Shown piece by piece: positions 30,271-39,778 of a stretch of DNA of 64,000 nt (its first letter is position 1; each line of letters opens with the position of its first letter). The translations under genes and the position numbers were made by a program. The notes under the pieces were generated by a model. That model made no database searches, was not told the DNA's origin, and was given only the letters and a program-made list of their open reading frames with translations. Source of the DNA: Gammaproteobacteria bacterium (GTDB lineage: Bacteria > Pseudomonadota > Gammaproteobacteria > Steroidobacterales > Steroidobacteraceae); the NCBI GenBank assembly GCA_025358295.1, contig JANYJY010000035.1, positions 1 to 64,000 of the forward strand, read 5' to 3'.

Positions 30271-30855
30271 TTGATGGCAACGCGCTCTAATACCCAGGGA
30301 AACCTCAACGTGGGTTGTATGGTCGTGGGTGTATCCGACAACCGCAGTTTCGTCGCGAATATTGCCGCCCGGTATGGGACGCGGCTACGCCGCTTTCTGT
30401 CGGTCCGGCTGCGCAATGCTGCGGATGTCCCGGACTTGGCTCAGGAGGTTTTTTTGCGCCTATTGCGCGTCGAGGGTTGCGAGAGCATCCGCAGCCCTGA
30501 GGCCTATTTGTTCACCATTGCCAGCCATGTCATTCACCAGCACGCCGTGCGCCGCTCGAGTGAGCCCGTCTCGGTCGATATTGCAGAGGTATTTTCAGAG
30601 CTCCGCACCCCGTCCAGCGATGATCCTCCCGATCAGGTCGCCCAGGCCCAGCGACTCGACGAACTCGAACGAATCCTCGCATACTTGCCGGCGCGCGTGG
30701 CTACCGCCCTCGTTCTACACAGAGTGGCCGGGTATTCGGTCCAAGAGGTCGGAGATGAACTCGGCGTGTCGCGAGAGACCGCCAAGAAGTATTTGGCGCG
30801 CGCGGTCGAACATTGTCGAAATCTGCGGGCTTCGGAGAGCGGCAACAGGTTATGA
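30271..30855 (+). CDS. ECF RNA polymerase sigma factor (FecI-like)
   Basis: DVPDLAQEVFLRLLRVE (sigma2); LPARVATALVLHRVAGYSVQEVGDELGVSRETAKKYLARAVEHCR (sigma4). Confidence 0.92.
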   Translation: MMATRSNTQGNLNVGCMVVGVSDNRSFVANIAARYGTRLRRFLSVRLRNAADVPDLAQEVFLRLLRVEGCESIRSPEAYLFTIASHVIHQHAVRRSSEPVSVDIAEVFSELRTPSSDDPPDQVAQAQRLDELERILAYLPARVATALVLHRVAGYSVQEVGDELGVSRETAKKYLARAVEHCRNLRASESGNRL

Positions 30856-31910
30856 GGATCAGATCGTCGAGCGCAAAAACTCATCCGGTGATCGTTGCCG
30901 AGGCGTCAGAGTGGTTTATCGAATTCCGCGCCGGCGATGTGAATGGTGAGGCACGTCTGCGTTTCATCGAGTGGCTGCGCCGGTCCCCTGAACATATCCA
31001 GGCGTACCTGGAAATATCAGGCATGTGGGCCGAACTGCCTACATCGGATCCGGAACGGAGGATCGACATCGCTTCGTTGATTGTCCGCGCCCGGAACGAA
31101 GCCGATGTCATTGCACTCAACCCCGGAAATTCGCCCCCACCCCCCAATCTACCGGCAGCGACACCATCGCCATTCTGGCCGCAGCCGCGTCGCGCGGTGC
31201 TGGCCTTTGCCGCACTGGCGTTGCTGGCATCAATCACGGTTCTATTTTGGGCCGGTGAATCCTCCGCCTCCTACGTCACGGGGATCGGCGAGCAGCGAAC
31301 GATTCAATTGGCGGACGGCTCGACCGTCGAGCTCAATGCGCGCTCGAGCGTCCGAGTTCATCTCACGGAACATCAGCGCGATGTGACGCTGCTCGAGGGC
31401 CAGGCATTGTTTCGAGTGGCGAAGGATAAGCATCGACCATTCGTGGTGCGCGCGGGCGATGCTCAAGTGCGTGCCGTTGGTACGGAATTCGATGTCTACA
31501 AAAAGCAGATCGCCACCGTCGTCACCGTGGTCGAGGGGCGAGTCGAAACCTACGACACTTCCGGCGTGACCGGCGGTGCCCCGATCCTTCTGTCGGCGGG
31601 CGAGCAGCTCACCGTCCTGCCACATACCGTGACTAAACCGACGCGGACCGATACCTTGGTCGCCACCGCCTGGTTGCAGAAGCGTCTCATGTTCGAAGAG
31701 ACCCCTCTGAGCGACGTCGCGGAAGAATTCAACCGTTACAATCGGCGACCCCTGAGCATCGATGACGTGGAACTACAGAAGGTCAAGATCAGCGGAGTTT
31801 ATTCGTCGACCGACCCCGCATCGCTCATCAATTTCTTGCGCAGCCAGGGATCGATTCAGGTAATCGAAACGGAGAACCAGGTGCGCGTTGTTCGCCGCGA
31901 CGCACACTGA
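30852..31910 (+). CDS. FecR-family anti-sigma/signal transducer
   Basis: ATGA overlap with sigma gene; EWFIEFRAGDVNGEARLRFIEWLRRSPEHIQAYLEI; FecR core IQLADGSTVELNARSSVRV. Confidence 0.92.
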   Translation: MRIRSSSAKTHPVIVAEASEWFIEFRAGDVNGEARLRFIEWLRRSPEHIQAYLEISGMWAELPTSDPERRIDIASLIVRARNEADVIALNPGNSPPPPNLPAATPSPFWPQPRRAVLAFAALALLASITVLFWAGESSASYVTGIGEQRTIQLADGSTVELNARSSVRVHLTEHQRDVTLLEGQALFRVAKDKHRPFVVRAGDAQVRAVGTEFDVYKKQIATVVTVVEGRVETYDTSGVTGGAPILLSAGEQLTVLPHTVTKPTRTDTLVATAWLQKRLMFEETPLSDVAEEFNRYNRRPLSIDDVELQKVKISGVYSSTDPASLINFLRSQGSIQVIETENQVRVVRRDAH

Positions 31911-32011
31911 CCATACCCATTTTTTATGTGACAACGCTCTACTGTAATGGGAGACGGCGGCCGTGTTGGCCGGCCGGCATCAAGAACCTCTCTAGAGGTG
32001 CGGGAGCGTTT

Positions 32012-35000
32012 ATGCGTATTTCAGTAATCGCGGCGGCTGTCTGTCTTGCCCTTGTCGGATTATCCAGCGCTGATGATGCGCATGCGTCCATCCGCAAGGC
32101 CACCCATATCGTGCCGCAAGGTCTCGGACCCGCACTCAAGCAGCTCGCGCAGAGCCGCGGACTTCAAGTTCTCTATTTGTCGAGTACGGTTCGCGACGTG
32201 CGGACTCACGGTGCGAGCGGCGACATCACGGCTGAAGAAGCGTTCGACCAGCTGCTCACCGGCACAGGACTGACGTACCGCTACCTGGACGAGAACACGG
32301 TAACCGTCGTCCCCTTGAGCACGACTCCCCTGACCGAAGGAGCCGGCGTCACGCTGCAGTCGCCCATCGTCGATGCTGTCGCCACGGGAACGTCGGTAGC
32401 AAAGATGCAAGGCATTCCCGCCGACAGCTACCTGCTGGCGCAGGCCGGGCCGACTCCAGTGCAACAGCAGGTCCCGGCCCAAGCCGAGCCGCAGCCCTTG
32501 CAGGAGATCATTGTCACGGGATCGCGCATTGCCTCTCCCAACGAGGTGAGCACCAGTCCCATCCAGGTCATTTCTTCTCAATCGATTTTGGTGTCGGGCA
32601 AGACGGATATCAGCGACATCATCACCCAATTGCCCCAAAATTTTAACAACGACCTTGGGCAGGATCTCGGTAATGGCACCAGCGGATTATCCACCGCCGG
32701 CGGCGTTGCCACCGCCGATTTGCGCGGCCTGGGCCCGCATCGCACCCTGGTGCTGATCGATGGACGACGGCTTGGCGTGGGTTCGCCAAACACGGCCATC
32801 TCATCGCCGGCTCCCGACCTTGACCAAATTCCGGCCGGTCTCGTCGACCGCGTTGAAGTCATCACGGGCGGCGCGTCGGCGGCCTACGGATCGGACGCCA
32901 TCGCGGGCGTGGTCAACTTCATCATGAAGCGCAACTTTGAAGGCTTCCAGGTAGACGGCCAAATGGGCGAGAACTGGCACGATAACAATGATTCTTTCGC
33001 GCAGGGCCTGGTGCGCCAGTTTGGCTACTCGCCGCCGGCGGGCACGGCCAAGGACGGGCGCAACCGCACCTTCGACATGCTGATGGGCACCAATTTTGCC
33101 GACGGCGACGGCAATGTGACCGCCTACCTCAGCTACCGTCATGCGGACCCGGTGGCCAGCAGCCAGCGCGATTTCGGCGCCTGCCAATTGTTTCCGACCT
33201 TCGACAACGGCGGCAATGTCAACGGCGTGGCGTGCGGCGGTTCGTCGAATTCAAACTGGTTCCAACCCACCGGCGGTCCCAACGCAGGAACCGTCTACAG
33301 CGTGTCGGGAAACAGTTTCGCACCGCGTGGATCGGTCGCGACGACGCCGCCCGCGGTGTACAACTCCCAACAGTTCATTTTCATGACTCGCGAAGACGAC
33401 CGCTATAACGCGGCATTTATGGCGCATGAGAAAATTACCGATTACTTTCAACCCTACGCCGAATTCTTTTTCATGGACGACAAGACGCACCAGCAGGTTG
33501 CCCCGGCCGCGCTATTCAAGGACAGCAATCCGCTCGATCCGACGGGAGCCGGCGACTACTACGTCAATTGCAGCAATCCGCTGTTAAGCGTGCAGCAACA
33601 GGGGACACTCTGCACGCCGGCACAGATTGCGGCCGATACGGCGAATCCCGGCTCAGCCACCATGCAAGTGAGAATAGGCCGGCGCAACATCGAGGGCGGT
33701 GACCGCTTCATCGACTTCGAGCACACCAATTACCGTGCTGTGTTCGGCACCAAAGGTGACATCGCAGATGCGTGGAACTATGATCTGTATGGACAGTACT
33801 TCTACACGACGTTTTCCGATTCCAACCAGAAATACTTGAGCTACGCAGGCATCACCAACGCCCTGCTGGTGACCGGCACGGCGGCCAATCCCAGGTGCAT
33901 CAGCGGCGGGGGTTGTGTCCCCTACAACATTTTTTCCGATGGCGGCGTCACACCGGCGCAACTCAACTACCTGTACCAGTTAGGCACGGCGCAAGGGGCC
34001 TCGACTCTGCGCACGGTGCACGCCGATGTGACCGGCAAGCTCGGCAACTACGGCATCACCTCGCCGCTCGCGCACGAGGGTGTCGGCGTGAACTTTGGGT
34101 TCGAGCATAGAAATGATCATGAGTACTTGCAGCCCGACTCCGCCGAGGAAAGCGGCCTACTCTCCGGATTCGGCAGTGCCGTGGCGCCGATCAACGCCAG
34201 TGTCTCGGTCAAAGAAGAATTCATCGAATTGCGGGCGCCGCTGATCCAAGACCACCCCGGCGCCAAGGAACTGTTGTTCGACACGGGCTACCGGCGCTCC
34301 GACTATTCGACGGCGGGCGTGACCAATACCTATAAATTCGAAGTGCAATACGCGCCGATCGCGGACTATCGATTCCGCGCGTCCTACGACCGAGCCGTCC
34401 GCGCCCCGAGCGTCGCCGAGCTGTTCACTCCGCCCATCGTCGGGCTTGCGGCGGTGGGAAACGACCCTTGCGCGCCGCCCATCAGCTATTCCCTGCTGCA
34501 GTGTCAGCGCACCGGTGTAACGGCCACGCAGTACAACAGCGGCTCCATTCCCCAGGGTACCGCGTCACAGCTGTCGCAGGAAACCAGCGGTAATGCGGCT
34601 TTGAAACCGGAACAGGGCGACACTTACACCATCGGTGTGAACTTCGCTCCCAGTCAAATCAAGCATCTCACCGGCAGTATCGACTACTTCCATATTCAAG
34701 TGAAAGATGAAGTCGGGACTATTCCCTACCTGGTCATTGTTTCCAATTGCGCCAACACCGGTAATCCGGCCTATTGCAGCCAGATAGTTCGTCAACCCAA
34801 CACCGGCAGCTTGACCGGCAACACCGTCGCCGGCGGCGGCTTTGTCAGCCAGAAGCTCTACAACCTGGGCACCGCGGTGAACAGCGGTATCGATGCGCAA
34901 TTAAATTACCGAATCGATCTGCCGCCTGGTTTCGGCGGAGTGTCGTTTGCATTGAACGGTGCGTATCTACTGCATAACGAGGCGCAACCGCTGCCGGGAG

Positions 35001-35419
35001 CACCTACCTACGAGTGTGCCGGACTGTTCGGCTTCACCTGTCAGACCATCAATCCGCGCTGGCATCATATCTTCCGCACCACGTGGGACACTCCCTGGGA
35101 CGTGTCAGCGTCGCTCACCTGGCGTTACATCGGATCAGTCACGCAGGACAACAACAGTGGCGATCCGACGCTGCATTTCTCGACGTTCGGCGCCTATGAT
35201 TACTATAACGGCACCATTTCCTCTTTCAATTACCTGGATCTCGAGGCCACCTGGAACGTCAACAGAATCCTGCAGATTCGAGCCGGCGCCAATAACATTC
35301 TCGACAAGGATCCCCCCATCATCGACACCGACATCGCACCCGGCGGCGCGGCAAACACCTACAGTTCTTACGATATGTTCGGCCGCCAGCTATTCCTGGC
35401 ATTCACGGCGAAATTCTGA
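32012..35419 (+). CDS. TonB-dependent receptor with STN signalling domain
   Basis: STN: LGPALKQLAQSRGLQVLYLSSTVRDVRTHGASGDITAEEAFDQLLTGTGLTYRYLDENTVTVVP. Plug: EIIVTGSRIASPNEVSTSPIQVI. C-terminal GRQLFLAFTAKF. Confidence 0.95.
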   Translation: MRISVIAAAVCLALVGLSSADDAHASIRKATHIVPQGLGPALKQLAQSRGLQVLYLSSTVRDVRTHGASGDITAEEAFDQLLTGTGLTYRYLDENTVTVVPLSTTPLTEGAGVTLQSPIVDAVATGTSVAKMQGIPADSYLLAQAGPTPVQQQVPAQAEPQPLQEIIVTGSRIASPNEVSTSPIQVISSQSILVSGKTDISDIITQLPQNFNNDLGQDLGNGTSGLSTAGGVATADLRGLGPHRTLVLIDGRRLGVGSPNTAISSPAPDLDQIPAGLVDRVEVITGGASAAYGSDAIAGVVNFIMKRNFEGFQVDGQMGENWHDNNDSFAQGLVRQFGYSPPAGTAKDGRNRTFDMLMGTNFADGDGNVTAYLSYRHADPVASSQRDFGACQLFPTFDNGGNVNGVACGGSSNSNWFQPTGGPNAGTVYSVSGNSFAPRGSVATTPPAVYNSQQFIFMTREDDRYNAAFMAHEKITDYFQPYAEFFFMDDKTHQQVAPAALFKDSNPLDPTGAGDYYVNCSNPLLSVQQQGTLCTPAQIAADTANPGSATMQVRIGRRNIEGGDRFIDFEHTNYRAVFGTKGDIADAWNYDLYGQYFYTTFSDSNQKYLSYAGITNALLVTGTAANPRCISGGGCVPYNIFSDGGVTPAQLNYLYQLGTAQGASTLRTVHADVTGKLGNYGITSPLAHEGVGVNFGFEHRNDHEYLQPDSAEESGLLSGFGSAVAPINASVSVKEEFIELRAPLIQDHPGAKELLFDTGYRRSDYSTAGVTNTYKFEVQYAPIADYRFRASYDRAVRAPSVAELFTPPIVGLAAVGNDPCAPPISYSLLQCQRTGVTATQYNSGSIPQGTASQLSQETSGNAALKPEQGDTYTIGVNFAPSQIKHLTGSIDYFHIQVKDEVGTIPYLVIVSNCANTGNPAYCSQIVRQPNTGSLTGNTVAGGGFVSQKLYNLGTAVNSGIDAQLNYRIDLPPGFGGVSFALNGAYLLHNEAQPLPGAPTYECAGLFGFTCQTINPRWHHIFRTTWDTPWDVSASLTWRYIGSVTQDNNSGDPTLHFSTFGAYDYYNGTISSFNYLDLEATWNVNRILQIRAGANNILDKDPPIIDTDIAPGGAANTYSSYDMFGRQLFLAFTAKF

Positions 35420-35433
35420 GCGGCCGATGCAGC

Positions 35434-35462
35434 GCGCGGCCCGCAGTCACGGCGGGCCGCGC
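35434..35462 (+). terminator. GC-rich hairpin after TonB receptor, weak or rho-independent-like terminator
   Basis: Perfect 11-bp stem GCGCGGCCCGC-agtcacg-GCGGGCCGCGC starting 15 bp after the stop; no T tract. Confidence 0.5.
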
Positions 35463-35569
35463 CGCTGATGGGATTGCATGCGCGCCCGGCTCCTCTGCTC
35501 GGTTCCCAATATTTAATCTTGATGGGTTTCCAATTAATTGTGGCTCTCCGTCGGCCGGGTTTTTTTTGG

Positions 35570-35948
35570 CTATTTCAAAGGAAGGCGCACGTCCGTGTGC
35601 AACTCGTGTTCCGCCGTGTCGGCCTTCAAGTTCAGATATTGAAAATATACTGGAAAGTCGCGCAGTTTCTCAGCGCTGTGCGGCAACCAATTTCGGAATG
35701 CATAGTGAACGCTGGCGGCAATGTCATCGGGCGAACCTGCGTGTCGAACCACGGCGCATCTACTGCCCGGAATCGCTTTTATTGTCGTACGCAATACCGT
35801 ACGTTTGGCTGCCGGCGATCGGCGAGATTCCCGACTCCTTGCGCCAGGAAATGAATTGCTGCACAGAGTCATTGAGCAACGCGGGGGCTCCGCGGTGTTC
35901 GAGTACTGCGACGTTAACGGTCTCAACATTGACGATTCGGACTTGCAT
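35570..35948 (-). pseudogene. GyrI-like/AraC effector-binding domain remnant with internal frameshifting deletion
   Basis: N half MQVRIVNVETVNVAVLEHRGAPALLNDSVQQFISWRKESGISPIAGSQTYGIAYDN in one frame; C half AIPGSRCAVVRHAGSPDDIAASVHYAFRNWLPHSAEKLRDFPVYFQYLNLKADTAEHELHTDVRLPLK in another. The usual middle segment is missing. Confidence 0.8.
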
Positions 35949-36044
35949 GGATTTTATCTCTTGGAGTGACTTGAATTGAAACTGCGCGCTCCAGGCCGCA
36001 ATTCTGACTTCTTACAGGCGGTATGCGCCACCAGTCTCTCCTGT

Positions 36045-36105
36045 GAGGTGATTGGGCCTCATAATCACCTCTTGCTGTGAGTCGAATAGGGTATATAATC
36101 ACCTC
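36045..36105. repeat. Inverted repeat GAGGTGATT-N9-AATCACCTC plus a third ATAATCACCTC copy upstream of fic
   Basis: Arms 36045-36053 and 36063-36071; ATAATCACCTC at 36061-36071 is repeated at 36095-36105. fic ATG at 36122. Confidence 0.85.
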
Positions 36106-36121
36106 AGATGATGAGCTGATT

Positions 36122-37318
36122 ATGACATCAAAACACCTCGCAACCTGGATATGGCAAAGAGCCGACTGGCCCCGATTTACGTGGGACTCGGCGGTTCTGG
36201 CTGCTCCGTTGGCAGCTGCCCGTCGCGCCCAGGGAGAGGTTGCCGGCATGGCCAAACTGCTCGATCCTCGCTTGGATCTGCACGCCCAGCTCGAAATTCT
36301 TGCTGCCGAGGGCGTAGCCACAAGTGCTATCGAAGGAGAAAAATTCGATCCATCGACCCTGCGCAGCTCCTTGGCGCGAAGATTGGGGCTTCCTACGGCG
36401 GGTCTTGCGGTGCCGCCCAGATCAGTCGAGGGACTGGTGGACGTGTTGCTGGACGCAACCAGTCGCTACGATGAACCTCTCACGTTGAAGCGACTGTGCT
36501 CGTGGCAGGCTGCCCTGTTTCCCACGGGTCGTTCCGGCCTGCATGAAATCCGCGTTGGAGAATTGCGTGGGCCGGACCCCATGCAAATTGTTTCAGGACC
36601 GCTGGGGCACGAAAAAATCCACTACGAGGCACCGCCTCGCAAAAGGCTAGCTCGCGACTTGGATCGACTGCTCGCTTGGTTCAATGCACCACCCGCGGGT
36701 CTGGACGGGCTGCTGCGTGCCGGCTTAGCGCATGCATGGTTCGAACTCATTCATCCCTTCGAGGATGGCAATGGACGAGTGGGACGCGCCCTCTTGGACC
36801 GGGCCCTTGCTCAAGATGAACTGAGAGCCGTTCGGTTGTACAGCATGTCCGCGCGCATCATGATCGTTCGAGACGACTACTATCAGGCGCTTGGCGAAAT
36901 CTCGCGCGGCGATCTCGATGTGACACAGTGGCTGCGATGGTTTCTAGAGCAAGTCAGCGTCGCGGCACGCAGCAGCGAGCAAACGATCCGGCACGTGCTG
37001 AATAAGGCACGATTCTGGATTCAGCACGCCCAGCAACCTTTGAATGATCGCCAGCGCAAAGCGCTCAATGCCATGCTCGACGCCGGACCGACGGGTTACA
37101 TTGGCGGCATGACCAATCGAAAATACGCGAATTTGACGAAATCCAGCGCACCCACCGCGCAACGCGATCTGTCCGAGTTGGTTGCCTTGGAATGCTTGGT
37201 GACGGCTGGCGCCGGGCGTAGCGTGCACTATGACCTGCCCTTGTCTGCGACCGGAAGCTCGACCACTACCCCAAGGCCGAGCGCAGCGCTGCAATCTCCG
37301 CGCCTGCCTCGATCATGA
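36122..37318 (+). CDS. Fic family protein (DUF4172-type N-terminus, C-terminal wHTH)
   Basis: HPFEDGNGRVGR catalytic motif; ATSAIEGE inhibitory-helix motif; N-terminal WIWQRADWPRFTWD; C-terminal RKYANLTKSSAPTAQRDLSELVALECL wHTH-like. Confidence 0.93.
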   Translation: MTSKHLATWIWQRADWPRFTWDSAVLAAPLAAARRAQGEVAGMAKLLDPRLDLHAQLEILAAEGVATSAIEGEKFDPSTLRSSLARRLGLPTAGLAVPPRSVEGLVDVLLDATSRYDEPLTLKRLCSWQAALFPTGRSGLHEIRVGELRGPDPMQIVSGPLGHEKIHYEAPPRKRLARDLDRLLAWFNAPPAGLDGLLRAGLAHAWFELIHPFEDGNGRVGRALLDRALAQDELRAVRLYSMSARIMIVRDDYYQALGEISRGDLDVTQWLRWFLEQVSVAARSSEQTIRHVLNKARFWIQHAQQPLNDRQRKALNAMLDAGPTGYIGGMTNRKYANLTKSSAPTAQRDLSELVALECLVTAGAGRSVHYDLPLSATGSSTTTPRPSAALQSPRLPRS

Positions 37319-37349
37319 GACGCTTGAAGGATTGCACGTCTATCCACCG

Positions 37350-37915
37350 CTACTCCACGAATCGTGGCGCGTAGTTCTTCCATTTGCCTGTCCGTCGATT
37401 GAATGCCCGGAATGACCCGTCGGAGTTCGCTTCCAGTTTTATCCAATGAGCAGTGCTTTCGTCGAGGTTGGCCACGTACTTCGCTGCGAAATTGCTGTCG
37501 CCCGCAACGGCGGACACATGCAGCTGCCATACGTCCTCGAGGCCTGGCGCGTGATGCAGTCCTTGATAGGTCTCGAGTGCACCGCCCTTTTTTATCCCGT
37601 TGGTCATGACAGCCACACGCGGCTTGAATGCGGCGAATGTCGCCGGATCAGCGACGTCCGGCCCGCCATGATGGGCGACCAGGTACACATCGACCGATCC
37701 GATCAAGTCTTTCGGACACGCGAGATCGAATAGCGGCTGACCACTCAGATCGCCGACGTCCAGAAAGCGAAATCTCCCATAGCTAATCACGACTCCGGTG
37801 GAGCGCGGGTTCTCGTACAAACCATGGATCGCATTGTTTTTCGACGAGTGACTGTGGTCATGGGGGTCGGCCTTGAATAAACTGGATGCTGGTAAGCTTA
37901 CATCCTCGGCGTAAA
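37350..37915 (-). pseudogene. C-terminal fragment of a metallo-beta-lactamase-fold hydrolase
   Basis: NAIHGLYENPRSTGVVISYGRFRFLDVGDLSGQPLFDLACPKDLIGSVDVYLVAHHGGPDVAD...AYWIK-like end. The N-terminal HxHxDH-bearing half is absent and similarity stops near 37900. Confidence 0.7.
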
Positions 37916-37936
37916 AGCTTTTCAGCGAGGGGACAC

Positions 37937-38860
37937 ATGCGGCTCCATCCAACCGGAAAGTTCGATAACCATGCGACGACGTACAGGCACATTGAGGTAA
38001 AACCCCTGTCTGCAGCCATGGGAGCGGAAATATGCGGCGCGCATGCATCCCACGTCAGTGATGCACAATTCGAGGAGATCGCGCACGCGCTGTTCCGTCA
38101 CAAGGTGATTTATCTGCGCGCTCAGACGCTCACGCACCACGATCAGGAAGCCTTCAGCCTGCGCTTCGGCCCCTTCGCGGAGGACGCCTATACCCAGGGC
38201 GTCCTCGGACACCGCAACGTGCATCCGCTCATCAAGGCAGCCGCCGATTCGTCCGAGATGGTGTTCGGCGAAGGCTGGCACACGGACTCGCCCTTCCTGC
38301 CCGAGCCGCCAGCGATCACGATTCTGCGGTCAGTTGAAGTTCCGCCGTTAGGCGGCGACACGACCTGGGCGAACTCGGCGCTGGCCTATGCCATGTTGAG
38401 CGACGCCTATCGCGGCATGATCGAGGGCCTCAAGGTCCACTTCTCCCTGCGCGATGTCCTCAAGTCGACGCAGGAAGCCGTCGAGGTAAGCGACAGCCCC
38501 ATCGGCCGGCTGGCCGCAACGCGCGATTCGGCTCAGCTTTCAGAGGATCTCGCGCGCAAGATCAAGGGCCACTCGCACCCAATCGTACGCACGCATCCGG
38601 TAACGGGCGAGAGGGCGCTGTATGTGGACCCCTCCTATGGCATCGGCATCGATGGCATGTTGCCCGAGGAGTCCGCGCCCAGCCTGCGTTTCCTGACCGA
38701 GCACCTCACACAACCTGCCTTCGGCTGCCGGCTGCGCTGGGAGCCTGCCATGCTCGTGATCTGGGATAACCGACTCTGCGTTCACCAGGCTTACAACGAC
38801 TACCAGGGCTACCGTCGCGAGTTGTACCGCACAACCGTGCGCGGCGAGAAGCCGGTCTGA
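37937..38860 (+). CDS. TauD/TfdA family Fe(II)/2-oxoglutarate dioxygenase
   Basis: IEVKPLSAAMGAEICGAHASHVSDAQFEEIAHALFRHKVIYLRAQTLTHHDQEAFSLRFG; WHTDSPFLPEPPAITIL; NRLCVHQAYNDYQGYRRELYRTTVRGEKP. Confidence 0.93.
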   Translation: MRLHPTGKFDNHATTYRHIEVKPLSAAMGAEICGAHASHVSDAQFEEIAHALFRHKVIYLRAQTLTHHDQEAFSLRFGPFAEDAYTQGVLGHRNVHPLIKAAADSSEMVFGEGWHTDSPFLPEPPAITILRSVEVPPLGGDTTWANSALAYAMLSDAYRGMIEGLKVHFSLRDVLKSTQEAVEVSDSPIGRLAATRDSAQLSEDLARKIKGHSHPIVRTHPVTGERALYVDPSYGIGIDGMLPEESAPSLRFLTEHLTQPAFGCRLRWEPAMLVIWDNRLCVHQAYNDYQGYRRELYRTTVRGEKPV

Positions 38861-38899
38861 GCCAGTCAGTTACGCCTGGATTCAACCATTCGGGATTCG

Positions 38900-39778
38900 T
38901 CACCCGACCAAGATTGCTCGTGCGGTAAGGAACAACCCGGCGCCGAAGACGATGGCTCCGACGACTCGGTCTGCGCGCATACGGGCCGGTGTAAGACGTT
39001 CACCACTGACGGCAACCGTCACGACAGCCATCGCGCGCAGATCCATGAGCCCGATGACGAAAAGTGTCGCAGTCAGGCCTGCACAGCAGTAAACGCAGTG
39101 AAGACCCAGGCGCAGTCCGTACTGCCACGGCGCACCTGTCTCCGCCAACATGTCGGTAACGCCCTCGGCCGCGCCCCGGCAGCAAGTAAGGTGACGCGCC
39201 TTCCAAGCCGTGAATTGCAGCAAACCGGCGCCCACGACCACTACGCCGACGACGATCGGCACGCTACGCGCCACCGCCGGCAGCTGCATTTCGAGCGCCA
39301 CCAGTGCGACGCCCAGCGGGAATACAGCAATACCAAATACGGTCCACACCCAGAAGTACCCGATCGCCACCACCGCGGATAGCCGACCGAGCCGCGTCTC
39401 GCCCGTCCGGGCGGCGGACCGACGGTGGCGCCACAGCAATGGCACCAATGACGGCAACATCATGGTTACCATCATCATTACCCACATGCAGAGGAACGAG
39501 GCCGCTACGCCAGGCCACGTCTGCCCGGGCATCCGCATCCACGCCATCGATAAGGTCCAGCCGCCGGGCATCGGCAACCCTTGCGTCGCGGACATGGACG
39601 CGCACTCGATAACTGTCGCCGCCCCGGCGGCGGCGAAGATCAGAACTGAAATTCCCAGGAAAGCCCGCTGATCACGATCGTGGAACGGGCGCTGGTGGTA
39701 GGATGTGCTCACGTGAGTCGACGCTAGTCGCCGGCATTCTGTGTTGTTGACAGGGCGTTCGCCACTACCTTTGCCCAC
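38900..39778 (-). CDS. DUF2182-type integral membrane protein
   Basis: Multiple TM helices; FLCMWVMMMVTMMLPSLVPLLWRHRR; cysteine-rich HLTCCRGAAEG segment. Start uncertain (possibly about 39700). Confidence 0.75.
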   Translation of the reverse strand: MGKGSGERPVNNTECRRLASTHVSTSYHQRPFHDRDQRAFLGISVLIFAAAGAATVIECASMSATQGLPMPGGWTLSMAWMRMPGQTWPGVAASFLCMWVMMMVTMMLPSLVPLLWRHRRSAARTGETRLGRLSAVVAIGYFWVWTVFGIAVFPLGVALVALEMQLPAVARSVPIVVGVVVVGAGLLQFTAWKARHLTCCRGAAEGVTDMLAETGAPWQYGLRLGLHCVYCCAGLTATLFVIGLMDLRAMAVVTVAVSGERLTPARMRADRVVGAIVFGAGLFLTARAILVG

